From assembly GCF_041260155.1 (NCBI RefSeq), contig NC_091929.1, positions 45,242,244 through 45,306,243 on the forward strand: a stretch of 64,000 bases of DNA. Direction: 5' to 3'. The DNA comes from Ptychodera flava. Taxonomy: Eukaryota > Hemichordata > Enteropneusta > Ptychoderidae. Under the pieces are notes generated by a model that was not told where the DNA came from, did not search any database, and saw only the letters and a list, made by a program, of their open reading frames with translations. The position numbers and the translations under genes were made by a program. The stretch's first letter is position 1. Every line of letters starts with the position of its first letter. Shown here piece by piece: positions 29,991-42,339 of this stretch.

Positions 29991-30378
29991 TTTGGAACAT
30001 CCAATCATTAGCACCCGTCAAGATGATTTTGCTTAGTCTTTGGGTCATAGAAGGACTGTATCTTCATTCATCTCTAGGGCATAGTAGGGCTGCATTTTAT
30101 ATGTCATGCTATCAGCTGTGAAGGTTATCTTCAAAAGTTCTGGTGTATTTCAGTTCCTATTACTTCTTTGGGATAGCTACAAAAGCTTTAACGACTCCAA
30201 ATTTCGTTGGACACTCTTTCCATGTTTCCATGTCTGAATTTATCGAATTACCTCTTCGTAAAAATGTCATGGGAGCATAGTATCGATGGCGAGCGATCGG
30301 TCTGTGCACGAAAGCGTCACCGCCAAGTACAGGAACAAAATCCGGTTGATGACGCAGAACAGGGGTAATTCGGATTTC
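29627..30378 (-). pseudogene. Unidentified coding remnant(s)
   Basis: The minus strand from 30378 to 30160 is open for 72 codons without a start (PVLRHQPDFVPVLGGDAFVH, RYYAPMTFLRRGN, TKFGVVKAFVAIPKK then TAA). Further down, broken but protein-like stretches appear (MQPYYALEMNEDTVLL; KNVKGRMDCILHTTRGLKQR). Part of this recurs, more decayed, at 25270-25640. I do not recognise the family. It could be an old gene or a transposon protein. Confidence 0.35.
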
Positions 30379-30569
30379 TTATCTTATGTACGTCACACAG
30401 GTGGTGATGCCGGCCAGTTCATATTATAGCTTTAATCATATCCTAGTTACTATCAAGATAATAAGACGTTTTACTTATATCTATAATTTCTCTCCTCTTT
30501 CTTGTCACAATGAGTTACAAAGTTTTATTAACTAAGAATAATGAATGTATCATTCTGAAAAATAAAAAT

Positions 30570-31010
<441 letters not shown>

Positions 31011-31068
31011 AAAGAAAGAAAGAGAGACAGGCGATTGGTGATAAGAGAAGACAAAGCTAATTTGCTTA

Positions 31069-31234
<166 letters not shown>

Positions 31235-31711
31235 CATTAATATCAGACTAGTAGTTTCATTTCCTAACAACGTGTATATATACGCATGTTCTATGAACAC
31301 AATAACAGTATGGGATGGAGTAACCATGTTCACATTCAGTGTTTACAATCACAGTAACAGATGGTGTGGTCGGCCCATAAACTGGCATAGAGCCGTTCTC
31401 TATTGACAGTACAGTCCGTATTCAGCAATTGTTCTGTGTGTATCATATCATTAAGTTGTCTTATAATCCGAAAATTGTTGACGTGTTGTTAAACTTGATA
31501 GGACTAACCATGAGAAGATCATGTTTTGTCATATACTAATAGCAGTAATGAAGATAATATAAATTTGCTGCTTTCAGATTTCGAATACTCCATTCGCACT
31601 GTGAAAATTATTTGAAAGCTTACTACTTCTCTTTTACCTCTTTCCATTTCTTCACTGCCTCTTTAATAAGAACTCGACATTGAGGAGTGTCAACCGTAGG
31701 GCCATTTGTTG

Positions 31712-31958
31712 TCACATGGAGAAGGACATGCTATGGATATGCTAAATGTGCCAAGAGCAGCTGCTGACGATCAGGATGCAGTACATAAAACTCAGTTCCA
31801 TGCAAACACAATTACAAGCTCTTCGTATCGAACTTGAAGGAGCAACAGCTGCCCTTAAACTTGATGGTTACTGTGATAACAGTGAAAGTGACATTTAGGA
31901 TGAGGCTGAAGAGTGTGAGGTCATGATGCAGCAGTTTGTTGGTGTTAACTGTTTTTTA
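31712..31958 (+). pseudogene. Degraded coding fragment, unidentified
   Basis: One frame reads MEKDMLWIC, stop, then MCQEQLLTIRMQYIK, MQTQLQALRIELEGATAALK, LDGYCDNSESDI, stop, then DEAEECEVMMQQFVGVN. The even composition, a heptad-like helix and acidic tail suggest real former coding sequence. Family unknown. Confidence 0.35.
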
Positions 31959-31991
31959 ACAAAAACCAAACGGACATGAAACTGGCTTTAG

Positions 31992-32476
31992 GCCAAAAAA
32001 AAAAAATAGTTTGTTTCTCATCCCCGCGCGCGTCAATGTAGACCCGCCGCGCCAACCTTTTTTTTTTTGCATCTCAAGAGGGAACGAAAAAAAATGAAAA
32101 AAAAAAAACTAAGAACAAATTAAACCGTTCAGATCATACCAAAGCAACACAAATATTTTATGATATACAAAACTGAACTAGACAGAACATTGAACATCAC
32201 ACAGTGCTGTAACATTCCATTCAGAACTGTACACTATGTCATTGAAAGCTATCAAAACTGCATTCTGCACTAATAGTCAAAAAGCAGCACTGTTGATATG
32301 CTAAAAATTTGCTGTGCATTTATCTCTGCATGCATTCCAATGTTCTCATGTTGTAAGCGCGTTGTTGTTGATGGTTGAATAAAAAAAAAGTAGCAGAAAA
32401 AAAAAAACCGCGTCACCGCATCATTTTTGCAAGATGCCTAGGATGAGAAACAAATTATTTTTTTTTTTGGCTTTAC
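31992..32476. mobile_element. A-tract-ended inverted-repeat element (~485 bp)
   Basis: The left end CCAAAAAAAAAAAATAGTTT then GTTTCTCATCC mirrors the right end GGATGAGAAACAAATT(A)T11 then GG. GGCTTTA stands beside both ends (31986 side and 32475 side), a likely 7-8 bp target duplication of hAT type, though the exact border is ambiguous. No open frame. Confidence 0.65.
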
Positions 32477-32925
32477 TTTTGTGCATTCTCATTACCAGAG
32501 CAAAAATTCCCACTGAGTCTCAGTAAATGTCAGCAGAAAACTCCATTTTTACTTGTAAAGCCTTGCATTGACTGATAGATAGATGGATACATAAGTAATT
32601 AGGTATGTTGATAGACAGACAGACAAAAACATAGAAACAAATAAAGAAATAGCAAGGTAAAAACAGACATATAAAGTAAACGAAACGTACGTTATTGAGT
32701 TTTATTATTGACACCTATTGAAAACAGCGCTTTTGTGTTTAATGCTTGGAACATTTTTATTTCTCTGTTGCATCCCTAACACCCCATGCGTATTAGAAGA
32801 AAAAAAAACTTCAACCAAAAGTACAATTAAAAAGACGTTCTGTGCTACAATAATTTGTTTAGTCATTATGATAACGTTCAACAGACGTGATTGACATGAT
32901 GACATGGGTAAGAATCCGTCGGCGA

Positions 32926-33090
32926 GTTATGGAGCTGCAAGAGCTTCAATTTCACAAATGGTCAATAATTCCGTTTTGTCGACCAGCTTAACACTGACCT
33001 AACGGCCAGTCATTGACACTTTCTGTAAATGAAACAGCAACACCTCATTAGATAGTTGAAACAACACATAGCGGCCTGGTGTCAAATAGT
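32926..33090 (-). pseudogene. Fucolectin C-terminal remnants downstream of the LamG exons
   Basis: The minus strand reads PGRYVLFQLSNEVLLFHLQ and, following on, KVSMTGR, stop (TAG at 33001-32999), VSVKLVDKTELLTICEIEAL, AAP, TAA. Both halves resemble the GRYVSIQL...LCEVEV end of fucolectin domains; the TAG stands where Tyr is expected. The first half could be a second, older copy. It lies where the next exon after the third LamG exon would be expected, so it may be the decayed end of that gene. Confidence 0.6.
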
Positions 33091-33900
33091 CCTGCTACCA
33101 CAGCTGTTCATATCATTTCAAACACATTTTGTTAAATTTAATACATTTACAATATTCAAATTCTCAAACTTATACAAAACTTTGCCGGTATGCTGCTTTG
33201 GTGAATTCAGTTTGTATTTTGTGGAGTAAAAGAAGAAATGTTTCCATCGTCTAGCTTTTGTGAAAAAATATATTTCATTTTCTTCATAAATTATACAGGG
33301 TTAGTGATCATTTTGAATATAAAGTATAAGTAAAGTTTGGATTATTTGTTTCTCTAATGCAAAAATCTACATGATGACCCTTGAATTGATTAATTTTCAA
33401 AAAGCAGATAAAGGTACGACACTGAGCTCACACTTTCCGATGTTTCTTTTATTTCTAATCATCTGGATAGATGTAATGGAGGTAGTTAGAAATACCAGGA
33501 ATGTTCATAAAACTAATCACACCAATATATCTGTGCTTGTTATTAAAACACTTTGCAAGATTGCTCTTTTAGATTCTATGAAGAGACTGTAAGAACCTAT
33601 AGTTTGCCTGAATGTCATTCACGGAAATGTGATATAAAGTCAATTAGCAAGTGCAGCATCTAAATTACTTCCGTGTCAGTGTGTGCATTTTGCATCACAA
33701 TGAAACATTACTTTGCAATTTTCCACCCAAAGCTTTTGAAGAACAAAATTTATATGGCTGGGCATGACTTCATATACAATTATTAATTATGCATTGTATA
33801 CTAATCCGATCAAATGTTGACTGTACGTTTTGAAATGCCGGCGTTATACTGCCGCAATCAAAACTTAAAACCTCGAAAAATATAATACTTCATCCTTTAA

Positions 33901-34582
33901 GGTTCCAAGACAAGAAATTTGACCTTTTTAATCTAACGATTCTCTAACGGTTAATAAGCTCAGAACCCCTGTAAAGTATACATTTTCTGAAAGCGTAGAT
34001 ATACGGGAACATTTTGGTAACCACAGTGTCTCCATTGTTTACATAACTATCACGTGAGACGGTAATTTGCATAACCTTTCAAAAATCGGTTTTCCCTATG
34101 TTTTGTCTCAATACTTCAAAATATCTGACTCAAACTTGCTGGAATGCAAGCTGTTACAACGCTCTTTCAAAGTGTGTCTCAGATTTTTTATATCTTGCTT
34201 AGTTTTTTTGGAGCACAATTTTAAAGAAATCAACTACGCTTAAATTCACTGCTCTGGAAGTTTTTCTGGCATAAAAACTGTTGTAGAAGGTTTAAAAAAA
34301 TTCTGAGACACACTTTTGAAGACCCTTGGGACAGCTTGCACTCACACAAATTTCAGCCACATATCTCAAAGCATTGAAACAAAACATAGGGAAAACCGAT
34401 TTTTGAAAGGTTATGCAAATTACCTGTCACGTGATAGTTATGTAAACAATGGTGACACTATGGTAACAAAACTGTTCCCCTATATCTAGGCTTTCCGAAA
34501 ATATACAATTTACGGGGGTTCTGAGCTTCTTAAATACTAGAGAATTGTTGGTTTAAAATGGTCAATTTCTTGTCTTGGAACC
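33901..34582. mobile_element. Foldback MITE with TTAA flanks (682 bp)
   Basis: Left end GGTTCCAAGACAAGAAATTT and right end AATTTCTTGTCTTGGAACC are inverted, and TTAA flanks both sides (33897-33900, 34583-34586). The inverted similarity continues almost to the centre (ACATAACTATCACGTGA against TCACGTGATAGTTATGT), so the element is two long imperfect arms. It sits 26 bp inside the intron after the third LamG exon and interrupts intron sequence that is intact in the sister copies. Confidence 0.88.
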
Positions 34583-34613
34583 TTAAGACCAAATATACAT
34601 ATGAATTCCTCAC

Positions 34614-35252
34614 CTGTCCCTATTTTACACTTGCTCTCAGCTTCCAGTATCTCCTCCGGTGTCAACTCTCGGTCATAGACCTGCATACATGACACTCTGG
34701 CACTCAGATATCTACTATCGCCTGTGCGGACTCCCATTCTGGCTTCATAGTTGGTGGCCAGCTCAATCTGTCCGATGTTGATTGATTGAATCTCACTGTC
34801 CAGGATCCACAGCTTGGCCTCTCCGGTGTTGTGGTTATAACTGGCGCTGATAAAGTACCACTGGTTCAGCTCCAATACATTTTCTTCCCACAGTGCGTCT
34901 GTGAAAGCTAGGGTGTCACGGTGAGTGAAGCGTACGAAGTGGCTTGTGTCACCACTCCACATGTGGACTCCCCAATCATCTTCTTTAAAGTTGAAAATGG
35001 GACCAAATGTTCCTTGAGGGTAAACATACGCCAGCATATGTATGGAGTTTCTTGTGTCGTATGCACCATTGTTTGGGAATTCGATGTAGGAGTCTCCTAC
35101 ACTGGTAAATTCGTACGCACCGGCTTTCGTGCCATTTGCATCAGCAACGAGAACAGCGCCGCCACCGTTGAATCCATGGTTACCATTACCAGATGTGTCT
35201 TGCAGTTCTTCGTCACTGTCGAGAGGCCAGAATGCCACTGGAGCTGGAAGTC
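34614..35252 (-). CDS. LamG exon 3 of 3
   Basis: 639 nt, phase 1-1. Starts GLPAPVAFWPLDSDEELQDT after ATTTCAG and ends LTPEEILEAESKCKIGT before GTGAGG. It has the most differences of the three (for example NHGFNGGG, RNSIHML, EENVLEL), yet the frame is intact. Confidence 0.92.
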
Positions 35253-38200
35253 CTGAAATATTATCCAAAAGTAGTCGATGCAAATAAGATGTTGTCCTTC
35301 CTGTCTTGTCTTTGTACAACAAATAACTTAAGGAGTATTGAAAAAGATCGAAACAAAATATTTTAATTCTAGTAAACGTTAGAATTCTATAGTTCACTTC
35401 AATGTGATATGCGATTCGTGAGTGGCTGAGACGATCGCATAAGTTGTTTATGAAGACAATCCTATTCATTCGGTGTACTACTAAAACGGAATTAATTCAT
35501 CTGTCGGTAAACAATTGTCACCTTATTGAATTTGCAAATTTGGTCCCAGAGATACAAAGTACTTAACAGTTACTGATATTTGAAATTAAATAGCCGCCAT
35601 CCTTGAGTTTTCTGAATTTAGAAAAATCAAATTTACGATTTTCAGAGAAATAAAACGTTTTCAACTTTACTTTTCACGAGCTTCAAAATTAACCAACACA
35701 AATGGTTGGCCACATTTGAGTCCAAATATTTGTCTGCGAGGCCGGTACTACATCAATGTCGTTATCGGGAACGACTTATCTTCTTTTCTTTCAGAAAAGT
35801 TTTCATCCTCACATAACGCGTGAACAGATGTAAAGTAGTTGTTATTCATGGTAGCATTCACTGAATACTGGTATATGGCGAAAACTTATAATACAAATTA
35901 AGTACAATTTGGGCAAATGAAATTTGTTATAAACCTCTGACACAGAAGCTATGTTTGTAAAGATCATCTTCAGAAAGCAATTTCGAAATCCCTTCTTATT
36001 TGGATTGGCAGACAAGCTTTAAAGTAACTACAATACTTCCATGTTGCCAATACCTGCGAACTTTTGATCGACTTTCAGTCTGTTGATATGAGTTAAGTAA
36101 TACAAACTGCTCAGAAATTCGGATTCAATATCGTATTGAAATTGTCTCGGAAAATGCTTCTGACAAAATGAAATTCTTATTATACTTTATGATACACTCA
36201 TCCAATAAAATACTTCAGTTTCCATTTTGAAAATCATTTAACAGTCAACTTCCAATCTCACATTCTGTAAAAAGTAAGACTTTATCCTTTATAAGAAAGA
36301 ATAGAATTGACTTCCTCACCTGTCCCTATTTTGCACTTGCTCTCAGCTTCCAGTATTTCCTCCGGTGTCAACTCTCGGTCATAGACCTGCATACATGACA
36401 CTCTGGCACTCAGATATCTGCTATCGCCCGTGCGGACTCCCATTCTGGCTTCATAGTTGGTGGCCAGCTCAATCTGTCCGATGTTGATTGATTGAATCTC
36501 ACTGTCCAGGATCCACAGCTTGGCCTCTCCGGTGTTGTGGTTATAACTGGCGCTGATAAAGTACCACTGGTTCAGCTCCAATACATTGTCTTCCCACAGT
36601 GCGTCTGTGAAAGCTAGGGTGTCACGGTTAGTGAAGCGTACGAAGTGGCTTGTGTCACCACTCCACATGTGGACTCCCCAAGCATCTTCTTTAAAGTTGA
36701 AAATGGGACCAAAAGTTCCTTGAGGGTAGACATACGCCAGCATATGTATGGAGTCTTTTGTGTCGTATGCACCATTGTTTGGGAATTCGATGTAGGAGTC
36801 TCCTACGCTGGTAAATTCGTACGCACCGGCTTTTGTGCCATCTGCATCAGCAACGAGAACAGCGCCGCCACCGTTGACTCCATGATTACCATTACCAGAT
36901 GTGTCTTGCAGTTCTTCGTCACTGTCGAGTGGCCAGAATGCCACAGCAGGTGGAAGTCCTGAAATATTATCCAAAAGTAGTCGATGCAAATAAGTTATTG
37001 TCCTTCCTGTCTTGTCTTTGTATAACAAACAACGTAAGGAGTATTGAAAAAGATCGAAACAAACTATTTTAATTCTAGTAAACGGTAAAATTCTATAGTT
37101 CACTTAAATGTGATATGCAATTCGTGAGTGGTTGAGACGATCGCACAAGTTGTATTTGAAGACAATTATATTTATTTGATGTACTACTAAAACGACATTG
37201 ATTCATCTGTCGGTAAACAATTGTCACCTAATAGAATTTGCAAATTCGGTTCCAGAGAAACAAAGTACTTAACATTTACTAATGTTTGAAATTAAATGGC
37301 CGCCATCCTTGAGTTTTCGGAATTGAGAAGTATCAAATTTTCGATTTTCACAGAAATAAAACGTTTGCAACTTTATTTTTCATGAGCTTCAAAATTAGCC
37401 AACACAAATGGAGGGCCATATTTGAGTCCGAATATTTGTCTGGGAGAGCGAAACTACATCAATGTCGTTATTTGGAACGACTTATCTTTTTTTCTTTCAG
37501 CAAAATTGTCTTCCTCACATCATGCGTGACAAGATGTAGAGTAGTTGTTATTCATGATAGCATTCACTGAATATATGGCGAAATCTTATAATACAAATTA
37601 AGTACAATTTGGGCAAATGAAATTTGTTATAAACCTCTTACACAGGAGCTATATTTGTAAAGATCATCTTCAGAAAGCAATTTCGAAATCCCTTCTTATT
37701 TGGATTGGCAGACAAGCTTTAAAGTAACTACAATACTTCCATGTTGCCAATACCTGCGAACTTTTGATCGACTTTCAGTCTGTTGATATGAGTTAAGTAA
37801 TACAAACTGCTCAGAAATTCGGATTCAATATCGTATTGAAATTGTCTCGGAAAATGCTTCTGACAAAATGAAATTCTTATTATACTTTATGATACACTCA
37901 TCCAATAAAATACTGCAGTTTACATTTTGAAAAACCATTCAACAGCCAACTTCAAATCTCACATCCTGTAAAAAGTAGTATGTTATCCTTTATTAGAAAG
38001 AATACATTTGAATTCCTCACCTGTCCCTATTTTGCACTTGCTCTCAGCTTCCAGTATTTCCTCCGGTGTCAACTCTCGGTCATAGACCTGCATACATGAC
38101 ACTCTGGCACTCAGATATCTACTATCGCCTGTGCGGACTCCCATTCTGGCTTCATAGTTGGTGGCCAGCTCAATCTGTCCGATGTTGATTGATTGAATCT

Positions 38201-40165
38201 CACTGTCCAGGATCCACAGCTTGGCCTCTCCGGTGTTGTGGTTATAACTGGCGCTGATAAAGTACCACTGGTTCAGCTCCAATACATTGTCTTCCCACAG
38301 TGCGTCTGTGAAAGCTAGGGTGTCACGGTTAGTGAAGCGTACGAAGTGGCTTGTGTCACCACTCCACATGTGGACTCCCCAAGCATCTTCTTTAAAGTTG
38401 AAAATGGGACCAAAAGTTCCTTGAGGGTAGACATACGCCAGCATATGTATGGAGTCTTTTGTGTCGTATGCACCATTGTTTGGGAATTCGATGTAGGAGT
38501 CTCCTACGCTGGTAAATTCGTACGCACCGGCTTTTGTGCCATCTGCATCAGCAACGAGAACAGCGCCGCCACCGTTGACTCCATGATTACCATTACCAGA
38601 TGTGTCAGTAAGCTGATCGCCGCCATCGAGTGGCCAGAATGCCTTAGGCGATGGCAGTCCTGCAAGGCGTGTAAAGAATTGGACGTCAGAGTGCGTTTTC
38701 AAGACGTAGAATTTGGCTACCGTTTTAAAATTTATTATTTTTGGCGGATTCCCATCACATCAAGATGACTTATCAACTGAATTTAATATATTTCTAAGTT
38801 CGCTACAAAGTTCGTGCTTCAAGCAAGAGGGAATTTTTGCTCCCTTATCGCACACGTTAGTTTTCTATTACTAACGGTGTCGGATTGTTGTGTGTTGATG
38901 CGGATAAATTCGAGACCAGCCGAATACATTGATAGTAAATTTAGTAAACTTATTTTTGAGGTATTATGCTGCCTTTCAAAGATTTTTTTTAGCAGCCGAT
39001 ATAAGTATGAATTTGGATATTAGTTTTCAAGTTGCAGTTATATTAAAGATAAAGTCGTTCGATCACACGTACACTATAAACATTATAGGCCAAGGAACTA
39101 CTCGTCTTTGTAATTTTTTGACAAAACAAAACATATTATATTGACAAAATTGATACAAAGACATCTATTAGATATTCAAAACAGCCCTTTATTGTAAAAG
39201 TTCTCACTAACATTCCCGCCATTATCTAGTTATTTTGTGACGATAACATGGAATAAAATAGCATTAAAGAGGAGGTCTTTTACTGAAATGAGTTCACAGG
39301 GATGTCATTGACACATTTTTGTGACAAATAACATTCGTACACGCACCATAACCATCAATATTTCCACTCTGTCGCTTGTGAACGCGCCTTTACTGTGGAC
39401 AAAGATGGAAGGCATGAAACAGAATTGGCTCAATATACAAGTATCGCAAATTTTTGACTGCTTTTGTTCTCAAAAAACACAATTTATCCAATAAATCAGC
39501 ATCAACAGCTTCCATTATGTGTCTACATTCGTACTCGCTATAGTGCTTCCATCAAATTCAATCTGCTTTGCAATTTATGGCATGACTTCCCTTTCCCAAT
39601 ACGAAGTCGTTTCCAGATCACGGCTTCCGCGCACACAGAAGTGCATTACCCTAATAAATGTTTCAACTTATCGCACACTACCAGTAGATAGCCAATCATA
39701 GCGTCGCTAATTTAAAGTGTATTGCAGCCGTTATGTGAAGCTGCGATTTTGTTTGGTGACTACCCTTTTATGCTACTACAGAAAGGTGAACCAGATACCT
39801 AATTACAAGCTACTTTTCTTTCACATTTGCATAGGGGCAGCGGCCATGGCCTATTTAGCGCGCTATTCGTCGCCTAACAGAAGAATAAAAGAATCCCTAT
39901 GCTTGTAAATGGACTACCAGTCCTCGGTTAATAGTATGCGCATACCACCTTCCAGTAAATACATCCACATGAAATTACAGGTTGAACGTAATTAGATAGA
40001 TAAGATCATGGCTTTTACGCTAAGGGTTTGCAACTGGCGAGTCTTGCTGCATGGAATCACGAATATGGCGTCAATTATGTTCGCTTACAAGTATTATAAT
40101 AATACCATACCTGCCGTCAGTCCACAGGCAAACAATATCGTTTGGAGGACAAGAAGTCGTTCCAT
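34614..40165 (-). CDS. Secreted LamG-repeat protein, signal peptide plus three LamG modules
   Basis: Exons: 40165-40111 (signal peptide), 38659-38021, 36958-36320 and 35252-34614. All joins are phase 1 with good GT-AG borders, giving 18 + 3 x 213 residues before any downstream exon. The modules are concanavalin A-like/LamG jelly-roll domains (AFWPLD, DTSGNGNHG, YIEFPNNGAYDT, QWYFISASYNHNTGEAKLWI, RYLSARVSCMQVYDRELTPE). Such domains bind glycans or matrix proteins outside the cell; the ligand is unknown. The 3' end is not certain: reading through the last donor gives a stop at 34537, while a decayed fucolectin tail lies at 32.9-33.1 kb. Modules one and two are almost identical, a sign of recent duplication or conversion. 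Confidence 0.85.
35500..35760 (-). mobile_element. TTAA-type MITE copy inside the LamG intron
   Basis: Family words appear in reverse (TAAATAGCCGCCATCCTTGA, GTCTGCGAGGCCGGTACTAC). A sister copy at 37200-37460 occupies the same place in the other LamG intron, so the insertion predates the exon duplication. Confidence 0.6.
36320..36958 (-). CDS. LamG exon 2 of 3
   Basis: 639 nt, phase 1-1. Starts GLPPAVAFWPLDSDEELQDT. From DTSGNGNHGVNGGG onward its protein equals that of exon 1; I count two nucleotide differences over about 587 nt, both silent. Confidence 0.93.
37200..37460 (-). mobile_element. TTAA-type MITE copy, sister of 35500-35760
   Basis: Same reversed family words (TTAAATGGCCGCCATCCTTG, GTCTGGGAGAGCGAAACTAC), at the matching position within the duplicated intron. 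Confidence 0.6.
38021..38659 (-). CDS. LamG exon 1 of 3
   Basis: 639 nt, phase 1-1. Starts GLPSPKAFWPLDGGDQLTDT after CTTGCAG. Its first 50 nt differ clearly from the other two, as does the intron before it, while the remainder is virtually identical to exon 2. Confidence 0.93.
38660..40110 (-). other. LamG gene intron 1
   Basis: About 1.45 kb of AT-rich sequence without recognised elements. Short open frames here look random. Confidence 0.5.
40111..40165 (-). CDS. LamG gene exon 1: signal peptide
   Basis: The ATG in CAGGATGGAAC opens MERLLVLQTILFACGLTA, a compact secretory signal, and stops in phase 1 before GTATGG. The phase and direction match the LamG exons downstream. No closer exon is seen. 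Confidence 0.8.
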
Positions 40166-40739
40166 CCTGATAGACACCGCGTATAGCTGATCACACCGAG
40201 TATAGCCAAATTTGGCGAGAATAAAGCAAATAAAAACAAGAAGGTCCATGGTTAGCGCATTTCTTGTTCTTTTGAAAAAAGAATTGTTTAAAGTAAACAT
40301 GACATCAGCGGTAGGCTGGCTCCGTGTCAAATTTCTACCGCTGGCTGTCTGCCCGCTCACCGATTCATAAGCGCCCAGCCAGCGGCAGAAATGGGGTAGG
40401 TAGACAGACTAGATTATAGTGGACGTGCTTTCCAATGCCATAGATCATAAGTGAAATAAAGTTCCTGATAATCCGTCAACAAATCAGAGATTATATATCT
40501 TGACATCAAAAAGACATTTGACATGGTAAGGTACAAGGGAATTTTGCCCGAATAAACTGACATCTTCTGGCTCTTAAGGATCAATATGGCCTGATTTAGC
40601 CATATTTAGGGTAAAATTAGCGTCGGGTAAATATATATCAGAACTCAAAAACTTCTACAATACTTTTTGGACTACCATTTAATGGTCTAAAAGTAAAACG
40701 ATTGCAGTGTTATCTTTGTATCATCTTCAAGATGGGGTC

Positions 40740-42320
40740 ACGTCTTCACACACGTGAGCTAATGTTGTAGCGATGTCTGTCTGTCTGTGTGAATGTGTGT
40801 CTGTATGTCTGTTTGTCTTTCCGTCTGTCTTTCTTACTGTTTACACGATAACTCTAAACGCCTGAACGGATTCAAGTGAGATTTGGTAGACAAGAACCAT
40901 ATGCTACTGGCAAGAACAAAGATTTTGGTTAATATGGCTTGCACAGAATGTTTCCTATGGAGACAGTCAAGATAGTGTCAACATATATCAAGAAATACTG
41001 CCCAAAATTTCATTAGAATTTTCGAATATGACAATCTCTGAACATTTTGATGATACTGTGAGTGTCATGTTAATCATTGGCTCATTTGTATATTTGACGA
41101 TTTGGAACTTTTGTAATTAGTGGCACAACTTAGAAATTCCTGCAGCAAATTTGATGATACCTGCTACAAACATTGATCTGAGAGATACATTATTGTACGG
41201 AGAAGCATTGAGCAATGCCAAGTTAATAAATAGCTCATATGCATATTGTATGAATCTTTGTAATTAGTCACATAACTCCGAAATAACCGAACCAAATTTG
41301 ATGAAATCTGCTGCGCATACTGATCCGACAAATATCTGACTGTGTTGAAAAACATTTAGTTGTATAAAGTAATTGAGGTTTCTTTTGCATATTTAATGAA
41401 CTTTGTAATTAGTTATATAACGCTGAAATGATGGCACCAAATTTGGTAAAATCTGCTACTGATAATGACCTGATAAATATCAAATTATTACATGAAGCAC
41501 TAAGTAGTGTCAAGTACTTGTTATATATTGAGAATTGCTTAATAACATATTCAATGAAGATTTGTGATTAGTCACATAACTCTGAAATAACTGTAACCAA
41601 TGTTGATGAAGTCTGCTGCAGATACTTATCAGACAGATATCTGACTGTGTTGTGAAGCATTGAGTAGTGTCACTGCATGAAAACCCTATAATACTTATTG
41701 TATTAGCATGCATTATTGCCCGTATTTTGGCTGAATAGTGCATATACAGATGAATACAGACAAAAATCCATTGCTTGTTTTAAGCAATCCGGAATTCATG
41801 TGGATTCATGTGAACTCACCTGTATGTCTGTAATAGAGGTATTCCGTTGGTGTGAATTAATCTGTATTATTACGTTTTGATGCTACGTTTGAAGTTAATC
41901 GAAGGGTCATTTGCATATTTAATGAACTTTGTAACCAGTGATAGAATTCTGCAATCATGTCGCCAAATTTGGTGAATCCTGCTACAGATATTGATCTGAT
42001 AAATATGTTATTTTCCCGTGATGCACTGAGCAGTGTCATGTTAATTAAGGGTCCATTTGCATATTTAATTGACTTTTTAATTTGTCATATCACTCAAAAA
42101 TTACGGCATTCAATTCGATAAACCTTGCTACAGATTTTGATCTGATAGATATCTAAGCGTCCCATGAAGAATTGAGCAGTGTCAATTTAACAAACAGCTC
42201 ATTTGCACATTAAATTAAGTTTTATGATTAGTGATTTAACTCCTAAAGTTGATGAAACCTACCACATATAATGATCTAACAGATACCTGACTATTCTGTG
42301 AAGCGTTCAACTATGAAATG
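40740..42320. repeat. ~160-bp tandem array with GTCT-rich head
   Basis: A (GTCT)n-like head (40772-40830) and ACACGATAACTCTAAACGCC are followed by about eight diverged units of 150-170 bp. Each has TCATTTGCATATTTAATGA, TTTGTAATTAGTCACATAAC, CAAATTTGATGAAA, CTGCTACAGATA and GATCTGATAAATATCTGAC, or variants. A non-repeat segment interrupts at about 41680-41880. No coding sequence. Confidence 0.85.
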
Positions 42321-42339
42321 AACCTATTAGAAATCACAT

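Noticed and set aside
34921-35256. Plus-strand open frame opposite LamG exon 3 (also at 36645 and 38346)
   Set aside because: Shadow frame. The minus strand has the conserved LamG sequence with splice sites and silent changes.
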